From the NCBI GenBank assembly GCA_965116175.1, contig OZ220490.1, positions 1,364,001 to 1,428,000 on the forward strand: DNA of 64,000 nt, in the 5' to 3' direction. This document shows positions 51,010 through 61,344 of this stretch, in pieces. A program made the position numbers and the translations under genes. The DNA comes from JACOND01 sp965116175. Its GTDB lineage: Bacteria > Bdellovibrionota > Bdellovibrionia > Bdellovibrionales > UBA1609. A model generated the notes under the pieces. The model saw only the letters and a program-made list of their open reading frames with translations. It ran no database searches and had not been told where the DNA came from. Each line of letters begins with the position of its first letter. Within the stretch, counting starts at the first letter, position 1.

Positions 51010-54000
51010 ATGAAAAACATTCTAAAAAAAATCAAAATCCCCCGTTTTTTCAAGACAAAAAAATTCTTTATACTGCTTTTCCTTTTTCTTTTGTTTTTTC
51101 TATTCACTCCTATCAGCCTGCATCAAATTGATAACAAAGTGGAGAATTTTCTAAATAATAAAGCCCACGAAGGTTTAAAAACATTTGAAAAACAAACAGG
51201 ATTAAAAATTGAATGGCAGGATTTAAACTTTAACATCTTTACAATGTCAGCCAATCTTAAAGAAGTTAAAATCACTCCTTCAAACAGCCCAATTCAAACT
51301 TTTGATTTTTTAAATGGTTTGCAAAAAATTAAAAAAATCTCAGCAAGGCCATCCGTTTATTCTCTTTTATTTGAAAAACAGATCATTCTTGCAAAACTAA
51401 AAATTCAAAAGGGGGATATTCATCTTAAAACATTAAAATCTTTTATTAAAAAACCAAAACAGCAAAAAGAGGTGGCTCTCCCTATAAAAAAACTTCTCAT
51501 TACAAACACAAATCTGAATATAAAAAATGAAGAGCACAATTTGATTTTTTCTCAGGTAAAAGCACAGGCTGCTCAAAAAGATATGGGGGTTTTTCGTTTT
51601 GATCTCTCTGTAAACTCTTTCAATATAACAAAAAATTTAAACCCTAATGCAACAACAGATAAAAAAGATATCCAGAAAAATCAAGAGGAATGGGAAAAAG
51701 AGAGCTTTGAGCTTTCTTTTAAAGGACTGGCGCAAAAAAATAGAGTTTCTTTTGAGAAGATAAGTTTAAAAAACAAAGATTTTCAATCTTTTACAGACTG
51801 GCTGGATATCCATTTTGATTCCAAAGGCTTAAAAAGTGTAGGCGTAAAATCTTCAGGCTCCCTGCCCTCTTTTCTTCTTCAAAAAGCGGCTGACTTAATG
51901 GATGAAAAGTTACCAGCCTTTGATATTCTTTCATTTTATAACTTTAATATTCAGTATAAAAAAAATAAAGGATTTCAAGGTTTCTTTGAGTTGGAAGCTG
52001 AGCAAGCTATTTTTAAGTCAAAGCCTTTAAAAAAAATTTTTATAAAAGGAAATTTGATAAATTATACTTTAGCTATAGATAAAGGTTTGATAAAAACACA
52101 GAATCAAGGCCGTATAGACATAAAAAAGGGAAAATGGCTTTTTAAAGCTGATCCCTTACAGTTTAGTTTTTCCATGCAGGCCGATAAACTGTCTTTTGAT
52201 TTTGTATTCAAAACTATTTTGGACTTACAGGAATTTCCTGTCAGAGGGGACTTTACAGGCTCTATTCATTGCCTTGGACTTGGCCAAGGCTCTTTTCTAA
52301 AATGTATCACTGAAGGTAAAAGTGAAAGGCTGATTGTTCATCCTGAAAATCGAGATGAAATATTATCCTTCCATGAAATGAATTTTAAATCAGACATTGA
52401 ATGGAATCAAAAAATTCTAAAATTTGACATCTATGGTGAAAAATCTGATTTTTCCAAAGCAAGCTTTAAAGGAAAATATTTTCAAGACCTAAACAAAATA
52501 GAAGCCGAATATTCTTTTTTGGGAACTGTGGGCAAAGATTTAAAATTTAATACAGAATTTCCTATTCAAGGGGAGCTTAAAACCGAAAAAGGATTTTTTA
52601 TTCTGGACAAAGATAAACTCACTCTGACAGGATTTATGACTTCCCCTGCTTTAAAAATACAGTCCTATAGGCTTGCAAATATTTCAAGCGCATTCAGCTT
52701 TAAAAATAATAAATTGAATTTTTCCGGTATTAGAGGAGGAGCGTCTAATAAAACCAACTATATTGCAGAATGTGAAATAGATTTTGAAAAAGATCAACTT
52801 ATTGTCAAATCAGAATTTCCTTTTTTTGATGTTGAGGATTTTTTAGAAGCTGTTCAGGAAAATATTCCCTGGCCTCTTAAGCTCAAAGGAACAGGAACAG
52901 CTTCTTTTGCTATAAAATACCCCTGGTCTTCACCGGAACAGTATACCTTTCAGTTAAAAGGCAATCTTTTTAATATTTTTATAAATAAAGATTTCTTTCA
53001 ACAGGCTATCTTTGATTTAGGACTTGAGGATCAAAAAGGCATCATTCGTTCTCTGCTTCTTAAAAAAGGGCAGGGCGCCATTAGAGGAAAAGGAACATTT
53101 AACAGCAAACATGCCCTTAATCTTGATCTGACGGGACAAAACTTATCTCTGGAGAGATTGGAGTGGCTTAATGAAATTCTATCTTTCAATCAATCTGGTG
53201 ATGTAAACTTTAATGCAAAAATTACAGGAACAGCAAACAATCCGAAATTCAATGGTCATGTCCTAATATCCAATATGTTATTTTATGCTTATCCGGTAAG
53301 CAACTCTAACATAAAATTAAAAATCAATAAATCAGGTTTGTCCTTTTCAGGAAATATCACAGACGAGATCAGCATAGAAAATTTTATATATCCTTTTTCC
53401 AACACAGAAGAACTGGGAGTAAAAGGGCGTTTTATAAATTGGAATTTTATTAAGCTGTTTTTCTCAAAAAATCATATTGAAAATATAGAAGATTACTCCT
53501 CTAAAATTAATGGCTCTTTCTCTTTTTTTCAAAAAAAAGGAAACCTAAAATCATGGAGCGGATTTGCAAAAATAGACAATTTCCTTATCTCTAAATCCAG
53601 CAAATGGATAAAAAACACCCAGCCTTTTTCCATATCTCTGGATGAAAAAAAATGGTCTCTCAGTCCAACCTGGTTCTCCCACCAAGATGATAAAACATTA
53701 AAACTTGAGAATAGAGAAAATGACAAACTTTTATTATCCGGGGAAAGCTCTCTTGATCTCTTTTCTGTTTTTTTCCCTTTTTTAAAAGAATTTGATGGAA
53801 ACATCAAAGGACAGCTTCTTATAGACAATAACTTAAAACAACTTAATCCCAGAGGCTCTTTACACATTGAAAGGGGAGCTTTTTCTATTGAGCCTTTACC
53901 TGACCTTATAAATATAAAAACATCACTTATTTTTGCAAAAAACAATGTCTTCATAAATGACTTTAATGGCAATGCAGGAGGTGGTTTAGTAAAAGGAGAG

Positions 54001-55095
54001 GGAGCTATTTTTTATGATTTTATCAATGCTCCTCGATTGAACCTGAGTTTAAGCCTCTCCAACACACGGCTTAATATCCCTGAGGATTTTAACACCAAAG
54101 GAAGCGGGACACTACACATTCAGGGTGAAAAAGCCCCTTATCTGATTAGCGGTCAATATGAGATAGATTCAGGAAACATTGTAAAAGATTTCTCAGAAAG
54201 CGCAAAAAAGACAAAGTATGATTTTTCTTTTTTGGATGAAAAAGAAGTCAAGCAGAAGTCCCTTTTTGCATTAAAATTAAATATTAAAACTAACAAAGCT
54301 GTTGATGTAAACAGCAGTCTTATTCGTTCATCTATTGAAGGCCAAGCTGACATTTATGGACCTCTCGAATCTCTTTTAATCAATGGACAATTTAATCTTT
54401 CTCAAAAAGCAGAAGAGAACTTAATTTTTTTTAGAGGACACGAGTTTAAAATCAGTTCCGGTTCCATTTTTTTTAAAAATTCTGTTCCGGAAAATCCTTA
54501 CTTAAATATTAAAGCCAATACCTTATTTAAGGAAAATATTGTGGATTTTTCTGAAAACCAAGAGGAGATTGAAAGGGAATACAACATCTTTTTATCCTTA
54601 AAAGGCTCTTCTAAAAACCCCAGCTTTTCCTTGGAAAGCATCCCTTCTCTCAATGAAAAAGAGATTATTTCTTTGCTAACACTGGGAATCAGAACCCGTC
54701 GTTTTGATACAAGTGTTACAGAAAATGTTACAGATGCGGATTATTCTTCCCAAATTTCATATTCCTCCCAGCTTGTAGCCTCAATGCTCCTGGAAAAACC
54801 TTTAAATAAAGAGATAAAAAATACATTAGGACTGGATTTTCGTCTCACACCTTATATTAATACTGATAACAAACCTGTTACAAAAATCACTTTAAGCAGA
54901 AATTGGTTTGAAAAATGGAAAACCTCTTTTAGCCGGACTCTCCATGAAGATGCTGAAAGCGATATCCGTTTAAAATACAATCTTAATAAAAAAGTTTCAC
55001 TTACAGCTTTTTGGGAAAGCGAGGAAAAGGAAAATCTTGATGATGATCAAAAAGAGCGATTAGGTCTTGATTTGGAATTTAATTTTGATTTTTAA
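51010..55095 (+). CDS. tamB: TamB-like translocation and assembly module protein (AsmA/DUF490 type)
   Basis: About 1361 residues from the ATG at 51010 (an in-frame TTG at 50980 is less likely). An N-terminal membrane anchor (KKFFILLFLFLLFFLFTP) is followed by a very long beta-strand-rich region made of repeating amphipathic strands. The C-terminal DUF490/TamB domain (about 1000-1361) has GGGLVKGEGAIFYDF, ADIYGPLESLLINGQFNL and EIISLLTLGI. TamB spans the periplasm as a hydrophobic groove and works with TamA in outer-membrane protein insertion or lipid transport. tamA follows after 180 bases, the reverse of the usual tamA-tamB order. Confidence 0.87.
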   Translation: MKNILKKIKIPRFFKTKKFFILLFLFLLFFLFTPISLHQIDNKVENFLNNKAHEGLKTFEKQTGLKIEWQDLNFNIFTMSANLKEVKITPSNSPIQTFDFLNGLQKIKKISARPSVYSLLFEKQIILAKLKIQKGDIHLKTLKSFIKKPKQQKEVALPIKKLLITNTNLNIKNEEHNLIFSQVKAQAAQKDMGVFRFDLSVNSFNITKNLNPNATTDKKDIQKNQEEWEKESFELSFKGLAQKNRVSFEKISLKNKDFQSFTDWLDIHFDSKGLKSVGVKSSGSLPSFLLQKAADLMDEKLPAFDILSFYNFNIQYKKNKGFQGFFELEAEQAIFKSKPLKKIFIKGNLINYTLAIDKGLIKTQNQGRIDIKKGKWLFKADPLQFSFSMQADKLSFDFVFKTILDLQEFPVRGDFTGSIHCLGLGQGSFLKCITEGKSERLIVHPENRDEILSFHEMNFKSDIEWNQKILKFDIYGEKSDFSKASFKGKYFQDLNKIEAEYSFLGTVGKDLKFNTEFPIQGELKTEKGFFILDKDKLTLTGFMTSPALKIQSYRLANISSAFSFKNNKLNFSGIRGGASNKTNYIAECEIDFEKDQLIVKSEFPFFDVEDFLEAVQENIPWPLKLKGTGTASFAIKYPWSSPEQYTFQLKGNLFNIFINKDFFQQAIFDLGLEDQKGIIRSLLLKKGQGAIRGKGTFNSKHALNLDLTGQNLSLERLEWLNEILSFNQSGDVNFNAKITGTANNPKFNGHVLISNMLFYAYPVSNSNIKLKINKSGLSFSGNITDEISIENFIYPFSNTEELGVKGRFINWNFIKLFFSKNHIENIEDYSSKINGSFSFFQKKGNLKSWSGFAKIDNFLISKSSKWIKNTQPFSISLDEKKWSLSPTWFSHQDDKTLKLENRENDKLLLSGESSLDLFSVFFPFLKEFDGNIKGQLLIDNNLKQLNPRGSLHIERGAFSIEPLPDLINIKTSLIFAKNNVFINDFNGNAGGGLVKGEGAIFYDFINAPRLNLSLSLSNTRLNIPEDFNTKGSGTLHIQGEKAPYLISGQYEIDSGNIVKDFSESAKKTKYDFSFLDEKEVKQKSLFALKLNIKTNKAVDVNSSLIRSSIEGQADIYGPLESLLINGQFNLSQKAEENLIFFRGHEFKISSGSIFFKNSVPENPYLNIKANTLFKENIVDFSENQEEIEREYNIFLSLKGSSKNPSFSLESIPSLNEKEIISLLTLGIRTRRFDTSVTENVTDADYSSQISYSSQLVASMLLEKPLNKEIKNTLGLDFRLTPYINTDNKPVTKITLSRNWFEKWKTSFSRTLHEDAESDIRLKYNLNKKVSLTAFWESEEKENLDDDQKERLGLDLEFNFDF

Positions 55096-55112
55096 TCTTT
55101 AAATTCTCATAA

Positions 55113-55190
55113 TTATATTGATCGGGTTTGAGTGATTTTTATATATATTCTCTTCTATAAAAACATGAATTTTCAAACAGGATTGGTATA
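55113..55190. repeat. short palindromic repeat (deleted MITE-like form)
   Basis: TTGATCGGGTTTGAGTG at the left and CAAACAGGATTGGTATA at the right are the ends of the long element. The interior is reduced to TTCTCTTCTATAAAAACATG. Located between tamB and tamA. Confidence 0.6.
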
Positions 55191-55276
55191 AAAAACACTT
55201 GTAATAAAATATACTGAATTTAATGTATAATCTTTACACTAAATAAATTACAGTCAAATGAAGTTCTGAATTTTAA

Positions 55277-57661
55277 ATGATTAATGCTAAAAAAATATAT
55301 CTTGTTTTGTTTTTTCCCTTTTTTGCTTTTGGAGAAGAAAACCTCTATAACATTATGGAATCTCCTGATGTGTCCAATCTGCCTTTTTCCAACACAGAAA
55401 AACGGACTCTCCCTTTAAAACCAAACCAAATCATTACAGAAAATAAAACTTTATCCAAAAAATTAAAAAAATATTTTAAAAACAAATCTGTTTCGGAAAA
55501 GGCAATACAAAAATTTCTTATTGATAACAGCTACTATCAATCAGAAATCATTAAATCCGGCACAGCTTACATTATAAAGAATCCCATACAAAATATTTTT
55601 GTTTTAAAAGGGAACAGATTTTTTAATAAAAAGGAAATCCGAAAATTTATAGAAGTTGATGAAAACAAAATGGGGGCTGTTTTTTATGACTTTGTGGAAA
55701 CAGCTATCAAAAAAGCTTACCAAAAACAAAGTTTTTTTAAAATACAGATTAAAAGAAATACTGTTAGAAAAAAATGGAAAGAGTGGGTGTATTTGGATAT
55801 TTTAGAAGGTCCAAGAACTCGCATTGCGGAGTTAAAAGTAAAAGGATTGTTATCAAAACCAAACTCAGAATATGAAAACTACATTCAAAACAACAGCACA
55901 ACTCTTATTAAGAAAGGTTTTTACAATAAAAAGGATTTGGAAACAGGATATGAAAATTTAATCAATCATTTAAAAAGCCAGGGGTATTTGCAAAGTAAGA
56001 TCTACTCCGACCGTATCTTTTTTAAAGAAGATAAGGCCTTTATCACAATCAACCTGGAAGAAGGTCCTCTGACACTTATAAAAGATATAAAAATTCAAAA
56101 TGCACAAGCCATCCCTGTTTGGGAAATCTTATCTCATATCAGATCCAAAGTACAAGCCCCACTTCAAATGGATCTTCTTGAAAATGATCTTAATAGTATA
56201 GAGCAGTTTTATAAAAGTAAAGGCTATATGAATATAAAGATAACAAACAAAGAAAACACTGTATTATACACCCCAGGAGAGAGATATGCCTCCATTATAA
56301 TTAAGCTTGATGAAGGCCCTAAATTTTTTATTTCCACAATCCACATTCAAGGCTTAAAAAGAGTTAAAGAGGAAATGGTCAGAAGCCTGTTAAAGCTCAA
56401 ACCTGGTGATGTTCTTACTCCCTCAAAAAAAGAACAGTCTCTTCTGGCTTTGGGGTCAACCGGGCTTTTTACAGATATAAATTTCAATGAAGAAACTGTT
56501 GGAGACCAGTTTGAAATGCAGGTTCTTTTTAGAGAGAGAAAACCACGATCTCTAAGAGGAGGCCTTGGTGTCAACTCACAGAGAGGATTTACAACCCGCT
56601 CTTACCTTGAAACAGCCCATAGAAATCTTTTTGGATGGGGACGGGCTCTTACGGCTAGAGTAGACGGGCAAATCAATTTTATACAAAAACCACCATTTTT
56701 GGAATATGATATTTCAGGCCGATACAAAGAGATTTTTATTCCCAGCTATGGTTATCAGGGGAATATCAGCCTTTCTCAATCCAAAAGTGTCTTTAAATAC
56801 AATAAAAATAACATCAACTTTGTTAGAAAAAATAAAATTAGTTTTTTTACAAATAAAAAAATAAGTAAAAGTTTAAAAGTGGGATGGAATATTCTATCCT
56901 TTGAAAACAGAAGAGAAGCCTGCACACAAAAAAAATGTCCGGAAAACCCTCAAAGAATTGGAAGCACAGGACTTAATTTTGCTTGGGATAGAAGAGATAA
57001 TATTTTTGATCCTTCAGAAGGGCATATCAACTCTCTCACAACAGAGTTGGCCCTGCCCCTTTTTGGAAGCAGTTTAAACATCTCATTTGTGAAAGCGGAT
57101 CTGCAAAATCAATTCTATTACACTCTAAAAGAAAAATACACTTTGGGTCTGGCTGTAAAAGCAGGAGTAATTAAAACTATAAGAAACAGTGTGTACATTC
57201 CTGTGAGCCGGGCTTTTATTTTGGGAGGACAGAATTCAATCAGAGGATATAATGGCAATATTGAAGGGGAAAGAATACCCAGGCAAAAGTATGCCCCTAT
57301 TGAAACAGCCAATGAAGCTTTTAAAATATATAAAAATGAAAATCAGATTTTTAACAAAGTTTCAGAATTGGAAAAACAAAAATACCCTACAGAAAATGTT
57401 TTAAATAGCAACTATGGGCTGATCAATATTAATTTTCGCTTTCCTATCTCCAATGATCTTAAGGGATCATTGTTTTACGATTTAGGCGCAGTGCAATTAA
57501 AAAGCAAAAGCAGGACAGTTTTTGATTATGGCCACTCTATAGGCATTGGCTTTCGCTATCAAATTTTTATAATACCTATTGGTGTGGATATTGCCTACAA
57601 ACTGCCCCCTAAAACAAGTGGAGAAGAAGATTATGGATTTCATCTGTCCATTGGTTGGTAG
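55277..57661 (+). CDS. tamA: TamA/BamA-family outer-membrane protein (Omp85)
   Basis: The 794-residue protein has a signal peptide (KKIYLVLFFPFFAFGEE). About five POTRA-like repeats follow (about residues 85-410; e.g. FVLKGNRFFNKKEIRKFI, IAELKVKGL, LIKDIKIQN, ISTIHIQGLKRVKEEMV). A C-terminal 16-strand barrel starts with RGGLGVNSQRGFTTRSYLE. The conserved RAFILGGQNSIRGYNGN (Omp85 lid-lock motif) lies near residue 645, and the end is the aromatic strand YGFHLSIGW. Five POTRAs resemble BamA more than three-POTRA TamA, but linkage to tamB favours TamA function. Confidence 0.85.
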   Translation: MINAKKIYLVLFFPFFAFGEENLYNIMESPDVSNLPFSNTEKRTLPLKPNQIITENKTLSKKLKKYFKNKSVSEKAIQKFLIDNSYYQSEIIKSGTAYIIKNPIQNIFVLKGNRFFNKKEIRKFIEVDENKMGAVFYDFVETAIKKAYQKQSFFKIQIKRNTVRKKWKEWVYLDILEGPRTRIAELKVKGLLSKPNSEYENYIQNNSTTLIKKGFYNKKDLETGYENLINHLKSQGYLQSKIYSDRIFFKEDKAFITINLEEGPLTLIKDIKIQNAQAIPVWEILSHIRSKVQAPLQMDLLENDLNSIEQFYKSKGYMNIKITNKENTVLYTPGERYASIIIKLDEGPKFFISTIHIQGLKRVKEEMVRSLLKLKPGDVLTPSKKEQSLLALGSTGLFTDINFNEETVGDQFEMQVLFRERKPRSLRGGLGVNSQRGFTTRSYLETAHRNLFGWGRALTARVDGQINFIQKPPFLEYDISGRYKEIFIPSYGYQGNISLSQSKSVFKYNKNNINFVRKNKISFFTNKKISKSLKVGWNILSFENRREACTQKKCPENPQRIGSTGLNFAWDRRDNIFDPSEGHINSLTTELALPLFGSSLNISFVKADLQNQFYYTLKEKYTLGLAVKAGVIKTIRNSVYIPVSRAFILGGQNSIRGYNGNIEGERIPRQKYAPIETANEAFKIYKNENQIFNKVSELEKQKYPTENVLNSNYGLININFRFPISNDLKGSLFYDLGAVQLKSKSRTVFDYGHSIGIGFRYQIFIIPIGVDIAYKLPPKTSGEEDYGFHLSIGW

Positions 57662-57687
57662 CTTTTCCCTTTAAAATTATATTTCAG

Positions 57688-57908
57688 GTATACTGATTTT
57701 GTTTGAATTTTAAGATTTTATTGAGTTAAAAATCATCCCTTCATAGAGTAAAAAAAGGGGGCAAAAGTTCAGACATTCATTTTTCCACAAAGCGCCTCTT
57801 ACCGCTTTGTGTTCAAATCCGAACTCACTTTTTTGCCCTTTACTTTAATGAAGGCCATTATATGTTCTTTCATCTGGAAAATCTCAAAAATCAAACAGGA
57901 TTGGTATA
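57688..57908. repeat. MITE-like palindromic element, copy 3
   Basis: GGTATACTGATTTTGTTTGA at the left and TCAAACAGGATTGGTATAC at the right. The inner region has GGCAAAAGTTCAGACATTCA, ACAAAGCG/CGCTTTGT and TTTACTTTAATGAAGG, colinear with copy 2. It lies between the convergent tamA and TonB-receptor genes, where its hairpin may also stop transcription. Confidence 0.82.
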
Positions 57909-57937
57909 CAAAGATAGAGGGCAGCAGGAACAAGCAG

Positions 57938-60901
57938 TTACAATTTTTTTCTAAGCTCCACAAAAAAACGAGGGCCTCTTGCATCAAACAATTGTTGGTT
58001 AAACCTCCGTCCTTGTTGTATGGAATCATCAAGAATAGGCTCTGCAAATAAAAGGTTATACCAACCAAATCCCAAACTGGTTTTTTCATCCATATTGTAT
58101 TGATAAAAAAGATCCACAATATGACTTATGGGAAGAGTTTCAGACTCTTTGTTCCGCTTTTTAACACCAGCTACACTTTTTAAAACCAAAGAAATATTGT
58201 GTTTTGGATTCCTCCAGCCAAAGGTGGCAAAATTCCTCCATTCCGGTACACCATATTTTCCCAGACTATTCATAATTCCCATACCTGGAAAAAGCTCCAC
58301 ACCTGAACTGATAAGGTGAGAAAATGTGTCTCTAAAATAAAAGTTTCCATTTGCAAAACTCCATTTGGGAAAATCAGAACTCCATGACAGCTCCACACCA
58401 GAGGATTTTACTTTACCAATGTTAATAGCCGTGTTAACAGGAGTCCCATGTTTAATAGAATTGTAAGGATCATTACTGTCTCTGTCATATTGAACACCAT
58501 GTCTTTCTACATACTCTTTCCCATATCTGATCTCAGCGCCTGTAGCTAATTTACCCCCTTGACCCTTTAAAGAAGGAAAAACATGTCCTTTAGAATGCAT
58601 AAACCAGTAGTCTGCTGTTAAGCCATGATCTTCATTTAAGTTCAAAAGAAAACCAAAAGAGGCCGTTAAAGCTTTTTTGGGTTTGAGGTTTTTATTCCCT
58701 TTCTCTTTCCCAATAAAAGGGGTTGTTCTACAATAGTTTTGACTTCCCATTTTATCTGATAACTGATTCAATACCACCCTACCAGTTTTTGAAAGATTTT
58801 TATTTTTAAGCGCTTCACTTTGATCAATTAAAAAATCTCTTATCATTTTGTCTTTAATCTCTCTTGATGTAAAATTTTTTCCCATTTCACTATTATAAAT
58901 CTCTTCAAAATGTCCATTGGCCTTTAATTCATTATAACAGGCCACAACATCATATATCGCAAGAGCTGTTGCTGTCTCAGGGGCATATAAATCCGGCAAA
59001 AGGGGGGCTTTAAAAGAAGTTCCTATAGAAGAACGAAGAGAAAAATGAGAAGAGGGTTTAAAATAAACAGCTAACTTAGGATTGGCTGTCCAGCCAAAGT
59101 CAGAATAATGATCAATACGCCAGGCAGCCTGTACTTCCAATAAGTCAGAAAAATGTTTAATGGCCTCTGCATAAGCTGCAAAAACTTTTCTTGAAGGAAG
59201 ATCTGGCAGTTCAGATGACATCAAACCATATATCAGTCCTTTCTTGACTTTAGGATCACCATAAATTTTATGTTTATTATAATAAGCCTGCAAACCAAGA
59301 GCTAAATCTATATCCCAAAACCCTGTCTCTCCGGAAAAATCCAGGGAAGTAAAAACTTTTGTACTTTTTTCCCTTCCAACAGAATCGTGGAGACGGACTG
59401 TGCTAAAATCCCTCACTCCCGGATTAAAAGGATCATATAAGCCTGAAACAATAATATTCTGAATATCTGATAAATAAGGAAGTTTTGTATGCTTATCGTT
59501 TACCCAAGAGTTAGACCATTTTAAGCTTAAATCAAAATCCCAGGTCTTGGATATATAACCTTTAACTCCAACAAGGCCATCTAAAAAAATATTATCTGTA
59601 AATTGGTCACTGTGAATATCTTCAAAAAAATATATTAATTTTCCCCCTAATCCATTACCAACGCTCATCTTATGTCCGTCAGGCAGAGTTATTGATTCTT
59701 TAAAAATAAACTGATTGGGCTCTGCGCTTCTTAGTAAATAACCCATCCACTGTGTATAAAAACTAATGCCCTTTATTTTGTATTCCGCATAGTTATAATT
59801 TGAAAGATAGTAAATACTGGGAAATAAGTGGCTATAAGGAAGAAGATCATGGTTACAAGCTATAACCGTAGAACCCATTTTAACTTTAAGATTTTCCGGG
59901 CATTTGGAATCAACTATAAGACCCTCTTTGGTTTGGAATTTTGGATGGGGAGAATAAGGCATAAGCCAATCATTATGCCATTGCTTACGATCAGAGGCTT
60001 TGACACTATCGTGATATTGAAACTGTAATGTGCTTACAAAATGCCCTTTGTTAAAATTTTTCCCAAAAATAAAAGAAAAATCCATCTGACTGCCTCCTTT
60101 ATAAAGAGGATAAAGTGTGGGGGCAATTTTCAATGAAAATTCAGGAGCATTAAAATCTTTTTTAGTGATTATATTGATGACTCCACCTAGCACATCGGAA
60201 CCATAAAGAGCAGAAGCGCCATCTCTCAAAATTTCCACTCGCTCAATAGCAGCGCTAGGAATTAAATCCACACGATTATCAAAAACAAATCTTTTACCAT
60301 TTACAAGAACTAAGGTGTTTTTATTGCGGATTTTTACACGACCAAAAGGAGCAATACTTGTATTTTTTAAAAAGTCAGACAGACTAAGATAACCGGAATT
60401 ATCCAAGTCCTCTTTTGTCCAAACAGTCAAGGGGCTTGGCCCTTCAAAATCAATCCTGTTAATACGGGAGCCGGTCACCTTTATGGTTTCCATATCCTGA
60501 CTTATAACGCTTTCCTCAGATTCTTCCGCAGACAGATTCTTTTCAATTTCAACAGTTAAATCATGTGGCTTAGCTTCATGAGACTCCCGTTGTTTACTAT
60601 TCTCCAATTTCTCTATATCCTGACTTGTAATATTTTCTCTAAACTCTTCCTCAAACAGTCTTTCTTCACTTTTATTGGTAAAACTTTGTAAATTACCTTT
60701 CTGAGAGGCAGCATCTTCTGATTTCTTATTATCTACTAGCTCTGCATCCTCGTCCGCAACACTTTCTTTAGAGGCAGTTCTTTCCGTTTCCTCATTTTTA
60801 TTTTGAACCAACTCAACAGAAAAAACCGGAAAAACAAAACCGGTAAAAACAAAAATAACAGATAATAAAAACATTTTTTTCATTCCAGCATTTTTCCTCA
60901 T
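57938..60901 (-). CDS. TonB-dependent outer-membrane receptor with long N-terminal extension
   Basis: The 987-residue protein has a signal peptide near the start (KKMFLLSVIFVFTGFVFPVFS; an internal Met at residue 7 is also possible). About 125 residues of acidic, partly repeated sequence follow (ENITSQDIEKLENS, then ESVISQDMETIKVTG). The plug domain (about 160-290) contains SRINRIDFEGPSPLTVWTKE and VEILRDGASALYGSDVLGGVINIITKK. The beta-barrel ends with a terminal aromatic/charged strand (RFFVELRKKL). It imports a ligand (siderophore, vitamin, glycan or peptide) using TonB-ExbBD energy; the ligand is unknown. It is a paralogue of the next gene, with blocks identical or nearly so (GLVGVKGYISKTWDFDLSLKWSN). 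Confidence 0.88.
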   Translation of the reverse strand: MRKNAGMKKMFLLSVIFVFTGFVFPVFSVELVQNKNEETERTASKESVADEDAELVDNKKSEDAASQKGNLQSFTNKSEERLFEEEFRENITSQDIEKLENSKQRESHEAKPHDLTVEIEKNLSAEESEESVISQDMETIKVTGSRINRIDFEGPSPLTVWTKEDLDNSGYLSLSDFLKNTSIAPFGRVKIRNKNTLVLVNGKRFVFDNRVDLIPSAAIERVEILRDGASALYGSDVLGGVINIITKKDFNAPEFSLKIAPTLYPLYKGGSQMDFSFIFGKNFNKGHFVSTLQFQYHDSVKASDRKQWHNDWLMPYSPHPKFQTKEGLIVDSKCPENLKVKMGSTVIACNHDLLPYSHLFPSIYYLSNYNYAEYKIKGISFYTQWMGYLLRSAEPNQFIFKESITLPDGHKMSVGNGLGGKLIYFFEDIHSDQFTDNIFLDGLVGVKGYISKTWDFDLSLKWSNSWVNDKHTKLPYLSDIQNIIVSGLYDPFNPGVRDFSTVRLHDSVGREKSTKVFTSLDFSGETGFWDIDLALGLQAYYNKHKIYGDPKVKKGLIYGLMSSELPDLPSRKVFAAYAEAIKHFSDLLEVQAAWRIDHYSDFGWTANPKLAVYFKPSSHFSLRSSIGTSFKAPLLPDLYAPETATALAIYDVVACYNELKANGHFEEIYNSEMGKNFTSREIKDKMIRDFLIDQSEALKNKNLSKTGRVVLNQLSDKMGSQNYCRTTPFIGKEKGNKNLKPKKALTASFGFLLNLNEDHGLTADYWFMHSKGHVFPSLKGQGGKLATGAEIRYGKEYVERHGVQYDRDSNDPYNSIKHGTPVNTAINIGKVKSSGVELSWSSDFPKWSFANGNFYFRDTFSHLISSGVELFPGMGIMNSLGKYGVPEWRNFATFGWRNPKHNISLVLKSVAGVKKRNKESETLPISHIVDLFYQYNMDEKTSLGFGWYNLLFAEPILDDSIQQGRRFNQQLFDARGPRFFVELRKKL

Positions 60902-61344
60902 CTTTCTGGTTTATTTGATGGGTTCTATTAAATCCAAACAAGCCCATTTTTTAATGTGCATCAACATTGAATCTAAATTATTTAAGAGTCAAGTCTTTCA
61001 AAACTGTTTTTTGCTACAGCTTCTTTATAAATAAAATGATTATTTTAAATATTTAATGAGAGCACTATAATTATTTAAACAAAGCTCATATACTCTAACA
61101 TTCTCAACAACAGATTTCAAAACTCTCAATAAGATTCTCATAACATCCTCAACAACAGATTTCATAAAACTTTCAATAAGATTCTCATAACATTCTCAAC
61201 AACAGATCTCATAAAACTTTCAATAAGATTCTCATAACATTCTCAATAATAAAGTATTGCCCAATAAATGCCTTATTAAGCATTATGAGAGTAAATCTTT
61301 AGACTTATTGAAGCTGGATTTGCTTTTTTTGACTTTTATGATAA
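60902..61344. other. intergenic region with tandem repeats between paralogous receptors
   Basis: About 440 bases with no gene. The middle holds the 47-base tandem array listed separately. The promoter of the receptor gene ending at 57938 must lie near 60900-61000, but I cannot pick one. Confidence 0.4.
61097..61248. repeat. 47-base tandem repeat, three units plus a partial
   Basis: Units start AACATTCTCAACAACAGATT at 61097, 61142 and 61189, and a partial at 61236. Units two and three differ at about two positions; unit one is two bases shorter. No open frame covers the array. Confidence 0.85.

Noticed and set aside
61097..61248. CRISPR array
   Set aside because: The 47-base units are directly adjacent without unique spacers and there are no cas genes; it is an ordinary tandem repeat.
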